Part shown: positions 42,697-53,602 of the stretch, one piece after another
How positions within the stretch are numbered: position 1 is the stretch's first letter
Layout of the letters: every line of letters starts with the position of its first letter
Assembly: GCF_000010125.1 (NCBI RefSeq)
Contig: NC_007350.1
Span: 1,736,001-1,800,000, forward strand
Reading direction: 5' to 3'
DNA: 64,000 bases
Origin: Staphylococcus saprophyticus subsp. saprophyticus ATCC 15305 = NCTC 7292
GTDB lineage: Bacteria > Bacillota > Bacilli > Staphylococcales > Staphylococcaceae
The notes under the pieces: model-generated
Seen by the model: the letters and a program-made list of their open reading frames with translations, nothing else
Told to the model about the DNA's origin: nothing
Database searches by the model: none
Translations under genes and position numbers: made by a program

Positions 42697-44007
42697 TTAA
42701 TATTTAGTTGGTTCACGTAACTTCATAACAAATGCTACAAATATAGCCAATAGCATAATGATTAAAATTGGTGTGATAAAGATGGATAATAATAATCCGT
42801 GAACCATAATGTTCATAAACTCAGTCAGTAATTTGAAGAATAATAAACTGACCATAAACATTTGCAGATAATAGAACCTATCTTTTAAGAAATTCGTTAA
42901 TGTTGTCAATATATAAATAATGATAATAATCATTAAAAAGAATAGCGTAATCCATTCTATCACATATTGTGTTTGGGAAATTTCCCAATTACCTGAAACA
43001 AAAAGTGAATTCCTATTGTTAAATTCAATTAAAGTAAAGAATAATAAGATGGCTCCACAGAACAACTCTACATATGCAGGTTTAATCCATTTAGGTTTTT
43101 TCATCCAATTTGGAATATCATCCTCTTGAATATCGATAATTTCTTTCCATTTAGCAATAAATTTATCTTTTTTATCTCTAGCTTTTTGAATATCAACACT
43201 TCTGCGCGTTTTACGTGTAAATTCTGTTGTTTTATCTTGTAGTGTCTTCCATGTTTCTTTCGTTTGATTTGTTACTGATCCTTTGTTAGTTCTTGATAAT
43301 TCTGGTTCTTCTTCCCCAAGTTCTTGTTTTGTTAAAGGAAGTGATCTTCTTAAAAATAAGAAGTTCCAAATAGACATTTGTCCAAGTAACCACATGATAA
43401 TAAAGAATGTGTTAACACTCAAAATATCAATAGGAATGATTTCATCGCTTTCAATTCTTCCGTATAAAACAATTTGCGTTATTAAGTAACTTATCCCATA
43501 ACTGAAAATAATCCATAAATAATGATATTTTCTATGTTCTGTATTTAACTCGTCCTTATAAACGATATAACCAATATGAATTGCAAATGGTATTACGAAA
43601 ATAATAGCAAAAAAGCTATAAACTTGAGTCATCAATATCAGTGTTATGATGAAAAAAAGAATACCAATAACTAAAAAGAATACTGAAATATCATAGTCAT
43701 ATCTTGTCGTTCTATATAAAGTAAAGCCAATCATAATGACACCAATACCAAATAAAGCAATAATGATGGCACTAATTATCGGGAAATTACCTATGTAATT
43801 ACTCATTACTCTAATTATTTCACTAAAAAATGCATTTATAAAATCCCATACATTATGAATGTGCAAATCAATTTTACCTTTACCATTTAATTTATTAATT
43901 AATGGTAAATTAATTAAAATGATAAGACCTGTGAAAAGCGAAACGATGCCTATAACATAACTATATAATATCTCAGCGTGTTTCTTCAAAAAAGACATAC
44001 CATTCAC
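42697..44007 (-). CDS. auxA: polytopic membrane protein AuxA
   Basis: A 436-residue membrane protein. About six to seven hydrophobic helices fill the first 220 residues, followed by a hydrophilic, charged loop of about 95 residues (TKQELGEEEPELSRTNKG ... WMKKPKWIKP) and three or four more helices. Length, layout and place next to the RlmI-like gene match S. aureus AuxA, reported as an auxiliary factor for lipoteichoic acid stability and beta-lactam tolerance. The assignment is by memory of that locus. The molecular activity is not known from sequence. Confidence 0.7.
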   Translation of the reverse strand: MNGMSFLKKHAEILYSYVIGIVSLFTGLIILINLPLINKLNGKGKIDLHIHNVWDFINAFFSEIIRVMSNYIGNFPIISAIIIALFGIGVIMIGFTLYRTTRYDYDISVFFLVIGILFFIITLILMTQVYSFFAIIFVIPFAIHIGYIVYKDELNTEHRKYHYLWIIFSYGISYLITQIVLYGRIESDEIIPIDILSVNTFFIIMWLLGQMSIWNFLFLRRSLPLTKQELGEEEPELSRTNKGSVTNQTKETWKTLQDKTTEFTRKTRRSVDIQKARDKKDKFIAKWKEIIDIQEDDIPNWMKKPKWIKPAYVELFCGAILLFFTLIEFNNRNSLFVSGNWEISQTQYVIEWITLFFLMIIIIIYILTTLTNFLKDRFYYLQMFMVSLLFFKLLTEFMNIMVHGLLLSIFITPILIIMLLAIFVAFVMKLREPTKY

Positions 44008-44228
44008 CTCAAAAGTTATTATATATGAACATTTAGTTCTTGTCTTTAATTATCTAATAAATAAGTCCATAGTATGATATAAAATGACTTATAGTCAAAT
44101 TCCCACTTACAATTCATGTTTAAACAATTTTATAAATTTAACTTATTAAGTACATTATCGATGCATTATTTACATTATCCATTAATTAACATTAATCTCA
44201 TATCAAACTATTGTAATTATATTGAAGT

Positions 44229-44254
44229 GTTTATATTTTATTCAATTGTGGTAT
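44229..44254 (+). promoter_or_regulatory. putative sigma-B promoter
   Basis: GTTTAT (44229-44234), a 14-base spacer and TGGTAT (44249-44254) fit the staphylococcal sigma-B pattern GTTTAA-N12-15-GGGTAT with two mismatches. It is 45 bases before a small acidic/basic-repeat protein. Similar small charged proteins are often general-stress genes. Confidence 0.5.
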
Positions 44255-44298
44255 ATACTAAATATAGATAATCATAACTATGAAGGAGTGCTTTAATT

Positions 44299-44433
44299 AT
44301 GAGTAAAGAAGAATTAAATAAAGAAGCAGCTGAAAAAGCTAAAAAAGCAGAGGATAAATTAAAAGAAGAAAAAGAATCTGCAAAAGATAACACTGAAGAA
44401 ACTAAACAAAATATTCAAGATACTTTAGACTAG
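44299..44433 (+). CDS. 44-residue highly charged protein (CsbD-like small stress protein?)
   Basis: A tiny gene: 44 residues, almost only K, E, A, D, N, Q and T, predicted as one amphipathic or disordered helix. AAGGAGTG stands 8 bases before the ATG, and an imperfect terminator follows. The composition is like CsbD or LEA-type small stress proteins, but there is no firm family match. A sigma-B-like promoter upstream supports a stress role by inference. Confidence 0.65.
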   Translation: MSKEELNKEAAEKAKKAEDKLKEEKESAKDNTEETKQNIQDTLD

Positions 44434-44479
44434 TATAGATACTTGGTATTAATAGTAATTCAATATAAATGTAAATCCG

Positions 44480-44538
44480 ATATGGGAGTGCGACATCAAA
44501 TCTTATCGAAATGAGGTTTGTGTCCATTCCTATTTTTA
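44480..44538 (+). terminator. imperfect terminator after the small charged gene
   Basis: ATGGGAGTGCGACATCAAATC and the partly complementary GGTTTGTGTCCATTCC form an imperfect hairpin followed by TATTTTT. It is related in style to the TGGGACA hairpins elsewhere in the window. Confidence 0.55.
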
Positions 44539-44685
44539 AGGGTTTTATAACATGATTACATGTAATAAACTTAAATAACAACGTTTGTCCTTAAAATAAT
44601 CACTCTATTAACCAACAATTTCTAGCATAACCTTGACATAAACGACGAAAAGTCATACATTATAATTAAATTTAAATAAATCATT

Positions 44686-44778
44686 CGCACTAGGGGTGTT
44701 TTGTGACTGAGATGAGGTATACCCTCAAACCCTTTGAACCTGATCTAGATTAAACTAGCGTAGGAAAGTGTATTGCGA
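44686..44778 (+). ncRNA. TPP riboswitch (THI element)
   Basis: The conserved thiamine-pyrophosphate aptamer is clear: TAGGGGTG near the 5' side, CTGAGATGA (44707-44715), ACCCTTTGAACCTGATCT-like core (CCCTTTGAACCTGATCTAG) and ACTAGCGTAGGAAAGTG at the 3' side. It precedes a hairpin with a T tract and then the transporter operon, so binding of TPP should cause early termination. Confidence 0.95.
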
Positions 44779-44814
44779 TATCACTGAGTAACTTTGGTAT
44801 CCGTATGCCTATAT

Positions 44815-44850
44815 AAAAACGCGCAACTTTCTAGAAGGTTGTGCGTTTTT
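44815..44850 (+). terminator. riboswitch expression-platform terminator
   Basis: AAAAACGCGCAACTTT pairs with AAGGTTGTGCGTTTTT (G-T pairs allowed) around CTAG. The T tract is followed 7 bases later by the AGGAGG of the first gene. This is the off-switch of the TPP riboswitch. Confidence 0.88.
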
Positions 44851-44869
44851 TATATTAGGAGGAACAATG

Positions 44870-45445
44870 ATGTCAAAAGGTTTAAAACTATCCGAAATAC
44901 TTGTAACTGTGCTTATCGCAGTTGTTTTCGCTATTATTTATAATATTTGGAATTTTGTCTATAAAGCTGTACAGGTAACTGGACTTCATTTTGAAGAACT
45001 CACTTATGGTGCCTGGTTTATGGCAGCAGTCGTAGCTTATCTCATAATTCCAAAAGCCGGTATTGCTGTGCTTGCAGAATTTGCTGCAGGTGCTGGTGAA
45101 ACAATTGTAATGGGTCGTTTTGATATTGCAACGATGGTCTATGCATTATTACAAGGTTTAGCTTGCGAAATTATATTTGCTATTTTTCGATATAAATCAC
45201 GTTCAGCAATGGTTGCGATGCTAGCAGGATTTTTAGCTTCAGTTGCAACACTACCTTTAGATTTTGCCTATGGTTATCTAGGAGAAGTCGCGGGTTGGAA
45301 TCTTGCTTTATACATCATATTTAGATTAATTAGCGGTATTATCGTTGCCGGTCTCTTATCTTATTATATTGTTAAAGCACTTGACCAAACTGGTGTAACA
45401 AAATTATTCAGACCAGCAACCCAGAGTGATTATGACAATCTATAA
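44870..45445 (+). CDS. ykoE: YkoE-like ECF transporter substrate-binding (S) component
   Basis: Membrane S-component for a thiamine precursor (hydroxymethylpyrimidine family), 191 residues, five or six hydrophobic helices, starting SKGLKLSEILVTVLIAVVFAIIYNIWNFVY. Control by a TPP riboswitch and the ATPase and transmembrane genes that follow define the YkoEDC-type ECF importer. Of the two adjacent ATGs, the second (44870) has the better spacing, 7 bases from AGGAGG. Confidence 0.88.
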   Translation: MSKGLKLSEILVTVLIAVVFAIIYNIWNFVYKAVQVTGLHFEELTYGAWFMAAVVAYLIIPKAGIAVLAEFAAGAGETIVMGRFDIATMVYALLQGLACEIIFAIFRYKSRSAMVAMLAGFLASVATLPLDFAYGYLGEVAGWNLALYIIFRLISGIIVAGLLSYYIVKALDQTGVTKLFRPATQSDYDNL

Positions 45446-45454
45446 GGAGTAATA

Positions 45455-46870
45455 ATGTTGATAGCTACTAAAAATTTACGCTTGAAATATCCAAATGGTC
45501 AAAAAAAAATATTCGACAATTTGTCTATTCAAATAAAAGATAAAGAAAAGGTATTATTATTAGGTCCTTCTGGTTCAGGTAAAAGTACTTTATTAAACGT
45601 ACTTAGTGGCATTGTGCCAAACTTGATAGATTTGCCGTTAAAATATGATGCATTAGAAGTCGATCCTTCAAGTGGTGTCATATTCCAAGATCCAGATACT
45701 CAATTTTGTATGCCTAAAGTTTATGAAGAACTTGCATTTGTACTAGAAAATCAACAAGTTCCTCGGGAAGAAATGGATCATCGTATTGAGGAAGCACTAA
45801 TGACAGTTGGATTAAACGTGGACAAAAATCAATATATTAATGAATTAAGTGGCGGTATGAAACAAAAACTTGCGATTGCTGAGACAATTTTACAACAAGC
45901 AACGACACTATTTTTAGATGAACCTACCGCGATGTTAGATGTAGAGTCAACTGCTGATTTATGGCAAAAAATTCAATCATTGTGGCGAGACCAAACTGTA
46001 CTTATAGTAGAACACAAAGTCGAACATATATGGCAACATGTCGATCGTGTCGTTTTAATGAATTATGATGGTGCCATCATTGCAGATGCCCCACCTTCTC
46101 AAATTTTAAATTATTATGAAGCGCTATTAACTGAATATGGTGTTTGGCATCCAAAAGCTTGGCATTCTGCACCAAAAGCACTAAATTTTTCAGATTCTGA
46201 TTCATCTCATTTTAATTTCCAAATTCAAGATGCAGTTATTAAACGTGGAAAGCAGCAACTCATTAACATTCCTAAGTTAAATGTCAATGCGGGAGAATGG
46301 ATATCCATTACCGGGTCCAATGGTTCAGGTAAAACTTCACTGCTCGAATCAATGATGCAATTAATTAAATATGAAGGTCAGATGTACATCAATCATCATA
46401 TTTACACTAAAATTAAATCTGCAGCAAAATCTATGTATCTTGTGTATCAAAATCCCGAATTACAATTTATAACAAATTCTGTATACGACGAAATTCATAT
46501 ACAAAACAAAAACAAATTTAATTCAACGGATGAAGCTAAACAGCAAACTGAATCATTATTAAAAACGCTTAACTTAACATCAGTACAAATACAACACCCT
46601 TATGAATTATCTATGGGACAAAAACGACGCTTAAGTGTTGCCATTGCTTTAAGTGCTTCTTCTGATTTAATTTTACTTGACGAACCTACATTTGGACTTG
46701 ATAGTCACAATACATTTAACCTAATTAAGCTGTTTCAACAGAGAATTAAACAAGGACAAACCATTATCATGGTTACACATGACCCAGAAATTATTGCACG
46801 TTACCCAACTCGAAGACTACATCTCGAACATCACCATTTAATAGAAAAGACAGGTGATACGTATGTTTGA
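45455..46870 (+). CDS. ykoD: ECF transporter duplicated ATPase (YkoD-like)
   Basis: A 471-residue fusion of two ABC ATPase domains. First domain: Walker A GPSGSGKSTLL, signature LSGGMKQKLAIAE, Walker B TLFLDEPTAMLD. Second domain (from about 265): Walker A GSNGSGKTSLL, variant signature LSMGQKRRLSVA, Walker B LILLDEPTFGLD. It powers import through the S- and T-components on either side. AAGGAG precedes the start 9 bases after ykoE. Its end overlaps ykoC. Confidence 0.9.
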   Translation: MLIATKNLRLKYPNGQKKIFDNLSIQIKDKEKVLLLGPSGSGKSTLLNVLSGIVPNLIDLPLKYDALEVDPSSGVIFQDPDTQFCMPKVYEELAFVLENQQVPREEMDHRIEEALMTVGLNVDKNQYINELSGGMKQKLAIAETILQQATTLFLDEPTAMLDVESTADLWQKIQSLWRDQTVLIVEHKVEHIWQHVDRVVLMNYDGAIIADAPPSQILNYYEALLTEYGVWHPKAWHSAPKALNFSDSDSSHFNFQIQDAVIKRGKQQLINIPKLNVNAGEWISITGSNGSGKTSLLESMMQLIKYEGQMYINHHIYTKIKSAAKSMYLVYQNPELQFITNSVYDEIHIQNKNKFNSTDEAKQQTESLLKTLNLTSVQIQHPYELSMGQKRRLSVAIALSASSDLILLDEPTFGLDSHNTFNLIKLFQQRIKQGQTIIMVTHDPEIIARYPTRRLHLEHHHLIEKTGDTYV

Positions 46871-47669
46871 TATGTGGAAAAAACACCATTCCTTTATCGA
46901 TGATGTAAATATCATTACTAAATTAGGGATTGCTGTTATATTATTCTTCTTTGTCATATTTGTTCATCAATTCGATTATATGTTTTATATTACGTGCTTA
47001 ATGCTTGCTCTATTATTAATATTCAATGGCTTGCAATTTAAAATTACCTTAGTATTTATCACTTTTACGATACTTTTCAGTTTAGTGTCCGCATTATTCA
47101 TGATTTTTTATGGTGATGGGACGCACTTACTATTCAAATTTGGGTTTATACAAATAACAACTGAAAGTTTGTATCGTGGCTTACATTTAGCGATGCGTAC
47201 AACAACGGTTTCATTTTTTGGAATCTTAATTGCTTTTACTTCACAAATCGTTCTTGTATTTTATAGTTTAATGCAACATTTAAAAGTAAAACCCAAAGTA
47301 GCATATGCCTTTATGGCGGCAATACGCATGGTGCCATTAATGTTTATGTCTTTTTTACAATTAAGAAAATCATTAAAAATACGTTATCAATTAATAAGTG
47401 CCCAAAATTATCGAGGTATAAAAAGAGTCAAGCACCTCATCATTCCGTTATTAAGTCAAAACATCAGGAAGGCACATCAGCTTTCAGTAGCAATGGAAAA
47501 AAAAGGCTTCAAAGATGGGCCTCGAACATATTATTATCCTGCACCTTTCTCGTATAAAGATATTCTGTTAATTATAGTTATGGGACTCATATTAATAAGT
47601 GCCTATTACTTATCACTATATTTCCCAATAACTGGAATCGACGATGTCCGTATAACAAGTATTTATTAA
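46863..47669 (+). CDS. ykoC: ECF transporter transmembrane (T) component (YkoC-like)
   Basis: A 268-residue CbiQ-type membrane protein with five or six helices. A coupling-type segment is seen in KVAYAFMAAIRMVPLMF, followed by RGIKRVKHLIIPLL and SVAMEKKGFKDGPR, the usual T-component contact region with the ATPases. AGGTGAT precedes the ATG at 46863, which overlaps the ykoD stop by 8 bases. Last gene of the thiamine-precursor operon. Confidence 0.88.
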   Translation: MFDMWKKHHSFIDDVNIITKLGIAVILFFFVIFVHQFDYMFYITCLMLALLLIFNGLQFKITLVFITFTILFSLVSALFMIFYGDGTHLLFKFGFIQITTESLYRGLHLAMRTTTVSFFGILIAFTSQIVLVFYSLMQHLKVKPKVAYAFMAAIRMVPLMFMSFLQLRKSLKIRYQLISAQNYRGIKRVKHLIIPLLSQNIRKAHQLSVAMEKKGFKDGPRTYYYPAPFSYKDILLIIVMGLILISAYYLSLYFPITGIDDVRITSIY

Positions 47670-47713
47670 AAAAGTTCAACTAACTTTTCGAAATCATTTT
47701 TATCCAAAAAAAT

Positions 47714-47758
47714 AAAAGCGATGGAACAAAACCTAAACCAGTTTGTTCCATCGCTTTT
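47714..47758. terminator. bidirectional terminator between ykoC and purD
   Basis: Perfect 17-bp arms AAAAGCGATGGAACAAA and TTTGTTCCATCGCTTTT, with A and T tracts outside. It ends both the ECF operon and the purine operon. Confidence 0.92.
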
Positions 47759-47761
47759 TTG

Positions 47762-49006
47762 CTATTTTTGTTTTATCGCTTTGTCACTGATGTCAGAACG
47801 ATAAAATAATGCATTACTTTGAATTTGGTCAACCGCTTCATAAGCATTAGCTTTAGCTTCACTAATGTCGCTACCTTCGCCTAAAGCGAGAATAACACGA
47901 CCTCCTGAAGTTACGTAATGTTGATCAACTTTATTTAAACCACTTACAAAGTATCTTCCATCTAATGTAAACCCTGAAACGACCTCACCTTTATTATAAG
48001 TACCTGGATAGCCTTTAGACGCAAGCATAACCCCTACAACCGCATCTTTTTTCCACTTAAATTGAATCGGTTGCTTCGCCTCTAAATCTAAAATGTGTTG
48101 CATCAAATCACTTTCCATTCGAGTCAACAACACTTGCGCTTCTGGATCTCCAAACCTTGCATTAAACTCAATCACCTTAGGACCATCTTTTGTTATAATT
48201 GCGCCTATATATAGCACACCAAAAAATGAATAGCCCTCTTTCGCCATTGCTTGTGCAATTGGCTGAGCAATTTCTTTATTTGTACGTTCTATCATACCCT
48301 TATCAATATGAGGTACCGGACAGTATGCTCCCATACCACCAGTATTAGGACCTTCATCATTGTCAAACGCACGTTTATGATCTTGCGCAATACAATCAAA
48401 TGGCACAGCATAATCTTGATTAACAAATGTCATAAGTGAAAATTCCTCGCCTTCAAGAAATTGTTCAAATACAACTGTGCCATTTTCTTCAGAATATAAA
48501 ATGTCTATTCCTTCACGTGCTTCATCGATATTATTAGCAATAATAACACCTTTACCTGCGGCTAATCCATCTTTTTTCAGTACAATTGGAAATTCACATG
48601 TGTCAATATAGGCTAATGCATCTGTTTTGTTATTTGTTTCTTTGTAAGCTGCAGTTGGAATGTCATACTTTTCCATGAGTTGTTTTGCAAATAATTTTGA
48701 ACCTTCAATTTGTGCTGCAGCTTCATTTGGACCAAATACTTTTATATTTTCTGTTTGCAATTTATCGGTTAATCCTTCGGTTAATGGCTGTTCAGGTCCA
48801 ATAATTACCCATGAAACATTCTGTGTCTTAGCAAAATCTACAATTTTTTCATGATTCGCTTCATCTATATCTGTATGTACTGTCGCTATATTTTTCATAG
48901 CGCCATTGCCTGGTATCACATGAATTTCATTAATAAGTGGAGACTGTTTTAATTTAAATGCTAATACATGCTCTCTACCACCTGCACCAATTACGAGTAC
49001 TTTCAT
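47762..49006 (-). CDS. purD: phosphoribosylamine-glycine ligase
   Basis: ATP-grasp ligase for step 2 of purine synthesis (GAR formation), 414 residues. It begins [18 protein letters not shown] and shows [16 protein letters not shown] (ATP loop) and [17 protein letters not shown] (metal-binding end). Last gene of the purine operon, 24 bases after purH. Confidence 0.97.
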   Translation of the reverse strand: MKVLVIGAGGREHVLAFKLKQSPLINEIHVIPGNGAMKNIATVHTDIDEANHEKIVDFAKTQNVSWVIIGPEQPLTEGLTDKLQTENIKVFGPNEAAAQIEGSKLFAKQLMEKYDIPTAAYKETNNKTDALAYIDTCEFPIVLKKDGLAAGKGVIIANNIDEAREGIDILYSEENGTVVFEQFLEGEEFSLMTFVNQDYAVPFDCIAQDHKRAFDNDEGPNTGGMGAYCPVPHIDKGMIERTNKEIAQPIAQAMAKEGYSFFGVLYIGAIITKDGPKVIEFNARFGDPEAQVLLTRMESDLMQHILDLEAKQPIQFKWKKDAVVGVMLASKGYPGTYNKGEVVSGFTLDGRYFVSGLNKVDQHYVTSGGRVILALGEGSDISEAKANAYEAVDQIQSNALFYRSDISDKAIKQK

Positions 49007-49030
49007 AAGCTACATTTCCTCCAATATTAA

Positions 49031-50509
49031 TTAATGTTTAAAATGTCTTACGCCTGTTGTAACCATTGCAATACCATGTTTATTTGCCATATCAATAGAT
49101 TCTTGATCTTTGATAGAACCACCTGGTTGAATAATTGCTTTAATACCAGAATTTGCAGCTAATTCTACCGTGTCATCCATAGGGAAGAAACCATCTGAAA
49201 CCATAGCAACGTCATCGTTTATTTCAATCGCTCTTTCAATTGCAATTTGAGCAGAACCTACTCTATTCATTTGACCTGCACCAATACCCACTGTTTGTTT
49301 TGCATTACTTAAGATAACAGCATTACTTTTAACTGATGCAACAACTTTCCATCCAAGAAGCATAGCATCCCATTGCGCTTCTGTTGGCTCAACTTCTGTA
49401 ACGACTGTCATGTCTTCTCTATTTAATTTGACATTATCTTTATCTTGTACAAGATAACCTCCTGATACAGAGACAAGTTCTTGTTCACTATTATCAATTG
49501 TCATATCAATCTCTAAAAGCCTAATATTTTTCTTTTTACCTAACACTTCTAGAGCTTCTTGTGTAAATTTTGGTGCAATAACAACTTCTAAAAAGATACC
49601 ATGCAATACTTCTGCCAATGATTTTTCTACAGTTCTATTCAAAGCAACAATACCACCAAAAATAGACTGATTATCTGCATCGAAAGCATGTTTATATGCC
49701 TCATCAATTGTTTCAGCAACGCCCACGCCACATGGATTCATATGCTTAACAGCAACAGCAGCAGGTTGTTCAAATTGTTTCACCAATGATAACGCTGCAT
49801 CCGCATCTTTGATATTGTTATAGCTTAATTGCTTGCCATGTAATTGTTTGGCACCTGCTAAAGTATGTTTGGCATCAGATGTTCTAACAAAATAAGCTGA
49901 TTGTTGTGGATTTTCACCATAACGTAAACTTTCCTTATTATCTTTAAAATAGTCTACAATCGCTGCGTCATATTCATTTGTATGTTCAAATACTTTAATC
50001 ATAAGTGATTTGCGATAAGCTTCATCTAATGTGCCATTTTTCAATTTATCAATCACTTCATTATAATCAGCAGGATGTACAACGGTGATAACATGTTTGA
50101 AGTTCTTTGCTGCAGCACGCAGCATCGTTGGTCCACCGATATCAATGTTTTCAATTGCATCTTCTTCTGTCACATTAGGGTTTGCAACCGTTTCTTTAAA
50201 TGGATATAAATTGACAACTACCATATCTATTAAATCAATACCTTGTGCTTGCAGTTGTTCTAAATGTTCAGGTTTATCTCTATCAGCTAAAATACCGCCG
50301 TGTACAGATGGATGTAATGTTTTAACTCTGCCATCCATAATTTCTTCAAACTCTGTCAACTCTGAAATCGACTTCACAGGTAACCCGCCATTGGCTAATT
50401 CACGCATTGTTCCGCCCGTTGAATATAATTCATAATTTTGCTCTATTAATGATTGACCAAAGGTTACAATACCTGCTTTATTAGACACACTTAATATTGC
50501 TTTCTTCAT
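49031..50509 (-). CDS. purH: bifunctional AICAR formyltransferase/IMP cyclohydrolase
   Basis: Catalyses the last two steps to IMP, 492 residues. The N-terminal IMP cyclohydrolase domain shows YSTGGT and [16 protein letters not shown]. The C-terminal transformylase shows [15 protein letters not shown] with the KH pair in [12 protein letters not shown]. Fifteen bases after purN. Confidence 0.97.
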   Translation of the reverse strand: MKKAILSVSNKAGIVTFGQSLIEQNYELYSTGGTMRELANGGLPVKSISELTEFEEIMDGRVKTLHPSVHGGILADRDKPEHLEQLQAQGIDLIDMVVVNLYPFKETVANPNVTEEDAIENIDIGGPTMLRAAAKNFKHVITVVHPADYNEVIDKLKNGTLDEAYRKSLMIKVFEHTNEYDAAIVDYFKDNKESLRYGENPQQSAYFVRTSDAKHTLAGAKQLHGKQLSYNNIKDADAALSLVKQFEQPAAVAVKHMNPCGVGVAETIDEAYKHAFDADNQSIFGGIVALNRTVEKSLAEVLHGIFLEVVIAPKFTQEALEVLGKKKNIRLLEIDMTIDNSEQELVSVSGGYLVQDKDNVKLNREDMTVVTEVEPTEAQWDAMLLGWKVVASVKSNAVILSNAKQTVGIGAGQMNRVGSAQIAIERAIEINDDVAMVSDGFFPMDDTVELAANSGIKAIIQPGGSIKDQESIDMANKHGIAMVTTGVRHFKH

Positions 50510-50524
50510 TTAAATTAGCACCTC

Positions 50525-51091
50525 TTATTGAATGATTTTTGATATGACTTCTGGATATAATTCATGCTCTATTGCTTTAATTCTTTCTTCAAGATCAGAT
50601 TTATTATCGTCCGGATAAATATCACATTGACGTTGTTCAATAATTTCTCCCGTATCCATACCACTGTCAACATAATGTACTGTTGAACCAGTTATTGTAT
50701 CGCCACTTGCTAGCGCTTGTCCTATAGCATCTTTCCCTTTATATTTTGGTAATAATGAAGGGTGAATATTTAAAATGCGTTTATCATAAGCTCTTAAAAT
50801 ATTTTCACCTATTAATTTCATATAGCCAGCTAGAACAATCCACTCTACTTTTTCAGACGTTAACCATTCTATAATTTTACGTTCATAATCCGCTTTAGAA
50901 TCAAAATTTTTCAATTCATTAATATGAACATCTAAATGATATTTGCGCGCGCGTTCAATACAATATGCATTTACTTGATCTGTATAAAGTGAGGTTACTT
51001 CAATATTTGGTAGTTCCCCTTGTTTGATTTTAGACATAATACTTTCAAAATTACTTCCAGAACCAGAAGCAAATATAGCTATTTTGGTCAA
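50525..51091 (-). CDS. purN: phosphoribosylglycinamide formyltransferase
   Basis: Folate-dependent GAR transformylase, 188 residues. N-terminal [11 protein letters not shown], active site [12 protein letters not shown] (Asn and His) and the conserved aspartate region [14 protein letters not shown]. It uses 10-formyl-THF, made by the divergent folD gene product. Starts 2 bases after purM. Confidence 0.96.
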   Translation of the reverse strand: MTKIAIFASGSGSNFESIMSKIKQGELPNIEVTSLYTDQVNAYCIERARKYHLDVHINELKNFDSKADYERKIIEWLTSEKVEWIVLAGYMKLIGENILRAYDKRILNIHPSLLPKYKGKDAIGQALASGDTITGSTVHYVDSGMDTGEIIEQRQCDIYPDDNKSDLEERIKAIEHELYPEVISKIIQ

Positions 51092-51093
51092 TT

Positions 51094-52122
51094 TTATACC
51101 CCCGTTAATTGGATTGGTTCGTTGCCTTTAACAGTTTCACCAATTTTATATGCCTTGATATTTTGACCATTAAGTATTTCTAATGTTGATTCAACTTGGT
51201 TATTATCAACGACTAAAGTAAAGCCAATACCCATGTTAAAAATGTTATACATTTCATCAGTTGAGATGTTTCCTTGTTCTTGTAACCAATCAAATATAGC
51301 TGGCGTAGGAAATTGCGTGACATCAATCTTGGCTGTTATCCCCTCAGGTAAGGCTCTAGGTATATTTTCATAAAAACCGCCCCCTGTAATATGGGTCATG
51401 GCATATATCTTAATAGATGATTTAACAGCTAACACGGGTTTTACATATAAACGTGTGGGTTTCAAAAAAGCATCTAAAAATGTCTGTTCTTGATTGAATG
51501 GTTCACTTAATTTAATACCTGATTGTTGTATTAATTTTCTAACTAAACTATAACCATTGGAATGTATGCCACTAGATTCAAGACCTATAATTGCTTGTCC
51601 AGGTTCAACAGATGAGCCATCAATATAGTCATCCTTTTCTACTGCACCTACTGCGAAGCCTGCTAAATCATATTCACCCTCGTGATACATTTCTCCCATT
51701 TCAGCTGTTTCTCCACCGATTAAAGCTGTATTGGTCTCTTCACAGCCATCACTTACCCCTTTGACAATTTGCTCAATGACTTCAGGAACGACTTTATTAG
51801 TTGCAATATAATCTAAAAAGTAAAGTGGTTCTGCACCTGTAGTTAAAATATCATTGACACACATTGCGACAGCATCTATACCAATCGTGTCATGTTTATC
51901 GTTATCGATGGCTAATTTTAATTTTGTACCTACACCATCTGTACCTGATACAAGTAAAGGTGCTTTCATATTTAACTGTGACAAATCAAATGTAGCACCA
52001 AAGCCACCCAATCCACCAAGTACTTCTTTGCGCATTGTTCTTTGGACATGACTTGTCATTCGTTCTACCGCTTCATACCCTGCATTAATATCGACGCCTG
52101 CTTGTTGATATGCTTTAGACAT
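51094..52122 (-). CDS. purM: phosphoribosylformylglycinamidine cyclo-ligase
   Basis: AIR synthetase, 342 residues. Typical segments are [44 protein letters not shown] and [15 protein letters not shown]. It overlaps the end of purF by 8 bases. Confidence 0.97.
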   Translation of the reverse strand: MSKAYQQAGVDINAGYEAVERMTSHVQRTMRKEVLGGLGGFGATFDLSQLNMKAPLLVSGTDGVGTKLKLAIDNDKHDTIGIDAVAMCVNDILTTGAEPLYFLDYIATNKVVPEVIEQIVKGVSDGCEETNTALIGGETAEMGEMYHEGEYDLAGFAVGAVEKDDYIDGSSVEPGQAIIGLESSGIHSNGYSLVRKLIQQSGIKLSEPFNQEQTFLDAFLKPTRLYVKPVLAVKSSIKIYAMTHITGGGFYENIPRALPEGITAKIDVTQFPTPAIFDWLQEQGNISTDEMYNIFNMGIGFTLVVDNNQVESTLEILNGQNIKAYKIGETVKGNEPIQLTGV

Positions 52123-53602
52123 TTAAATTACCCTCTCTATCAAAGTATTGTTGATGATTTGCTAAGTACGCTTTTTGACGTTCACTTAAATGCGCTACAT
52201 AATCTTGCTCATAATCATATAAACCTGCAGGATAATCACCTGTGAAACTTTCAACACAAAGTCCACTATAAGGCGCATCGCAATCAAGTCCAATAGAATC
52301 AATTAGACCTTCGACTGTTAAATAAGCCAGTGAATCTGCTCCAATATAATCACTAATCTCCTCGGGCGATTTATTTGATGAAATAAGCTCTGCCGTTGTT
52401 GAAACATCTATGCCATAAAAACTTGGAAACATAAACTCAGGAGAAGCAATGCGTACATGAACTTCCTTAGCGCCTGCGTCTTTCAACATTTGTACTATAC
52501 GTTTACTCGTAGTACCTCTGACAATCGAATCATCTACTAAGACAATATTTTTATCATAGACAATATCTTTTACAGCAGATAATTTTACGCGGACGCCTTG
52601 TTCACGTAATTCTTGTGTCGGTTGAATAAATGTTCTTGCAACATATTGATTTTTAACAAGACCCATTTCATACGGCAGTCTACTCTCTTCGGCATAACCA
52701 GATGCTGCTGAAAGTGAAGAATTAGGTACACCAATAACCATGTCCGCATTTGATGCTGGACTTTCTTTCGCTAATTGCTTACCAGACTGTTTTCTAACAG
52801 CATGAACATTTTTACCGGCAATGGTTGAATCAGGTCTAGCAAAGTAAATATACTCCATAGCTGAAATAGCCGTCGTTGTATGACGCGTATAAGATTCGAC
52901 TCTGATCCCATCATCATTGATGACTACATATTCTCCAGCATGAATATCTCTTACAAATTCAGCACCTAGGACATCGATTGCACATGTTTCACTGGCAATA
53001 ATATATGAACCATTTTTCATTTTACCAACAGCTAATGGTCGAATCGCATTAGGGTCAACTGCACCATATAAAGCGTCTTTAGTTAGTACCGCAAAAGTAA
53101 ATCCGCCTTTTATTTTTCTTAAACTTTCTTGAAAAGCATCTTCAAATGTAGGTGCTTTACTTCTGCGTATCAAGTGCATGATAACTTCAGTATCTGAAGA
53201 AGAGTGAAAAATAGAGCCTTGATGTTCTAAAGATTTTTTTAGACTTTGCGCATTGATAAGATTACCATTATGACAAACTGCAACACTCATATCATAAAAA
53301 TGATATAAAAACGGTTGAATATTCTCTATACCTTTATTCCCGGATGTTGCGTATCTCACATGCCCAATTGCATGTTGATATGTTTTAAATGATTCCATTT
53401 GTGTATCTGATATCGCATCTGTCAATAAACCTAAACCACGTTCACCTTTAAGCACTTCACCATTTGAACAAACGATTCCAGCACCTTCTTGACCACGATG
53501 TTGCAAACTGTGTAGTCCCATATAGGTTAATTGAGCAGATTCCGGATGATTCCATATGCCAAACACGCCACATTCTTCATTTAATCCGTTGCTGTCATAC
53601 AT
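52115..53602 (-). CDS. purF: amidophosphoribosyltransferase
   Basis: First committed enzyme of purine synthesis, 495 residues. A short propeptide [10 protein letters not shown] precedes the catalytic cysteine C11 (CGVFGIWNH), normally exposed by self-cleavage. The PRPP motif is [15 protein letters not shown]. The C-terminal cysteine pair that binds an iron-sulfur cluster in the Bacillus enzyme (CLAC) reads CVES here, so a cluster is not supported. The start at 53602 follows AAGGAG and overlaps purL by 22 bases. Confidence 0.96.
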   Translation of the reverse strand: MYDSNGLNEECGVFGIWNHPESAQLTYMGLHSLQHRGQEGAGIVCSNGEVLKGERGLGLLTDAISDTQMESFKTYQHAIGHVRYATSGNKGIENIQPFLYHFYDMSVAVCHNGNLINAQSLKKSLEHQGSIFHSSSDTEVIMHLIRRSKAPTFEDAFQESLRKIKGGFTFAVLTKDALYGAVDPNAIRPLAVGKMKNGSYIIASETCAIDVLGAEFVRDIHAGEYVVINDDGIRVESYTRHTTTAISAMEYIYFARPDSTIAGKNVHAVRKQSGKQLAKESPASNADMVIGVPNSSLSAASGYAEESRLPYEMGLVKNQYVARTFIQPTQELREQGVRVKLSAVKDIVYDKNIVLVDDSIVRGTTSKRIVQMLKDAGAKEVHVRIASPEFMFPSFYGIDVSTTAELISSNKSPEEISDYIGADSLAYLTVEGLIDSIGLDCDAPYSGLCVESFTGDYPAGLYDYEQDYVAHLSERQKAYLANHQQYFDREGNLNV

